Shown: piece by piece, positions 63,925 through 64,000 of the stretch
Layout: each line of letters begins with the position of its first letter
Position numbering within the stretch: position 1 is the stretch's first letter
Source: Blautia sp.
Lineage (GTDB): Bacteria > Bacillota > Clostridia > Lachnospirales > Lachnospiraceae
Assembly (NCBI GenBank): GCA_029257775.1
Contig: JARIAQ010000019.1
Location: forward strand, 157,603 to 221,602
Length of the DNA stretch: 64,000 nucleotides
Direction of reading: 5' to 3'
Made by a program: the position numbers and the translations under genes
The notes under the pieces: model-generated
Databases searched by the model: none
The model's input: only the letters and a program-made list of their open reading frames with translations
Told to the model about the DNA's origin: nothing

Positions 63925-64000
63925 ATCGAAGCTGTCACAAGACAGGAACCTTGATAATTAAACAGTGAAACACATGAAACGAAAATTCTTTTACATTCAT
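63925..64000 (+). other. Probable rRNA operon leader (16S gene beyond the window)
   Basis: ccttgataattaaacagtgaaacacatg resembles leaders preceding 16S in Clostridia, and it follows very strong promoters. Confidence 0.7.

Overview
The window is a gene-dense, low-GC Firmicutes chromosome segment. Gene content and order look Lachnospiraceae/Blautia-like (inference). It is almost entirely housekeeping: clpX(partial)-lon-engB; a HAD-GNAT fusion; ecfA1-ecfA2-ecfT-truA; yitT; csp; pyrC-F-K-D...E; a VanZ-like gene; an HD hydrolase plus an M29-like aminopeptidase; purE-M-N-D; gntR-clpC; radA; purA; a CofE-like protein; a YheO regulator divergent from ridA-patB; uvrB; CIRCE-hrcA-grpE-dnaK-dnaJ; prmA-rsmE-nifS-thiI; an HPr-like protein; mtaB; ireB-ruvX-DUF1292-rnjA-ylbF; trmR-U32; a SigK-like sigma factor; comM-dprA-topA-codY; CIRCE-groES-groEL; and guaB. 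It ends in a multi-promoter leader that looks like the start of an rRNA operon, with the 16S gene beyond the window. I saw no CRISPR array, prophage, intact IS element, defense island or tRNA. The most interesting signals are non-coding: (i) a switch-like long hairpin in the 5'UTR of the cold-shock gene, (ii) a dispersed family of four related hairpins at gene ends, (iii) a structured element between ruvX and the DUF1292 gene, (iv) a folded segment after guaB, (v) a perfect 15-bp hairpin inside the trmR-like CDS, and (vi) tandem duplicated rrn promoters. Several proteins also merit follow-up: the HAD-GNAT fusion, the N-terminally extended M29-like peptidase, the HPr-like protein lacking the His15 motif, the CofE-like protein, SigK without a pro-sequence, and an MltG-like protein without the catalytic domain. 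I found no convincing evidence of a wholly new multi-gene system.
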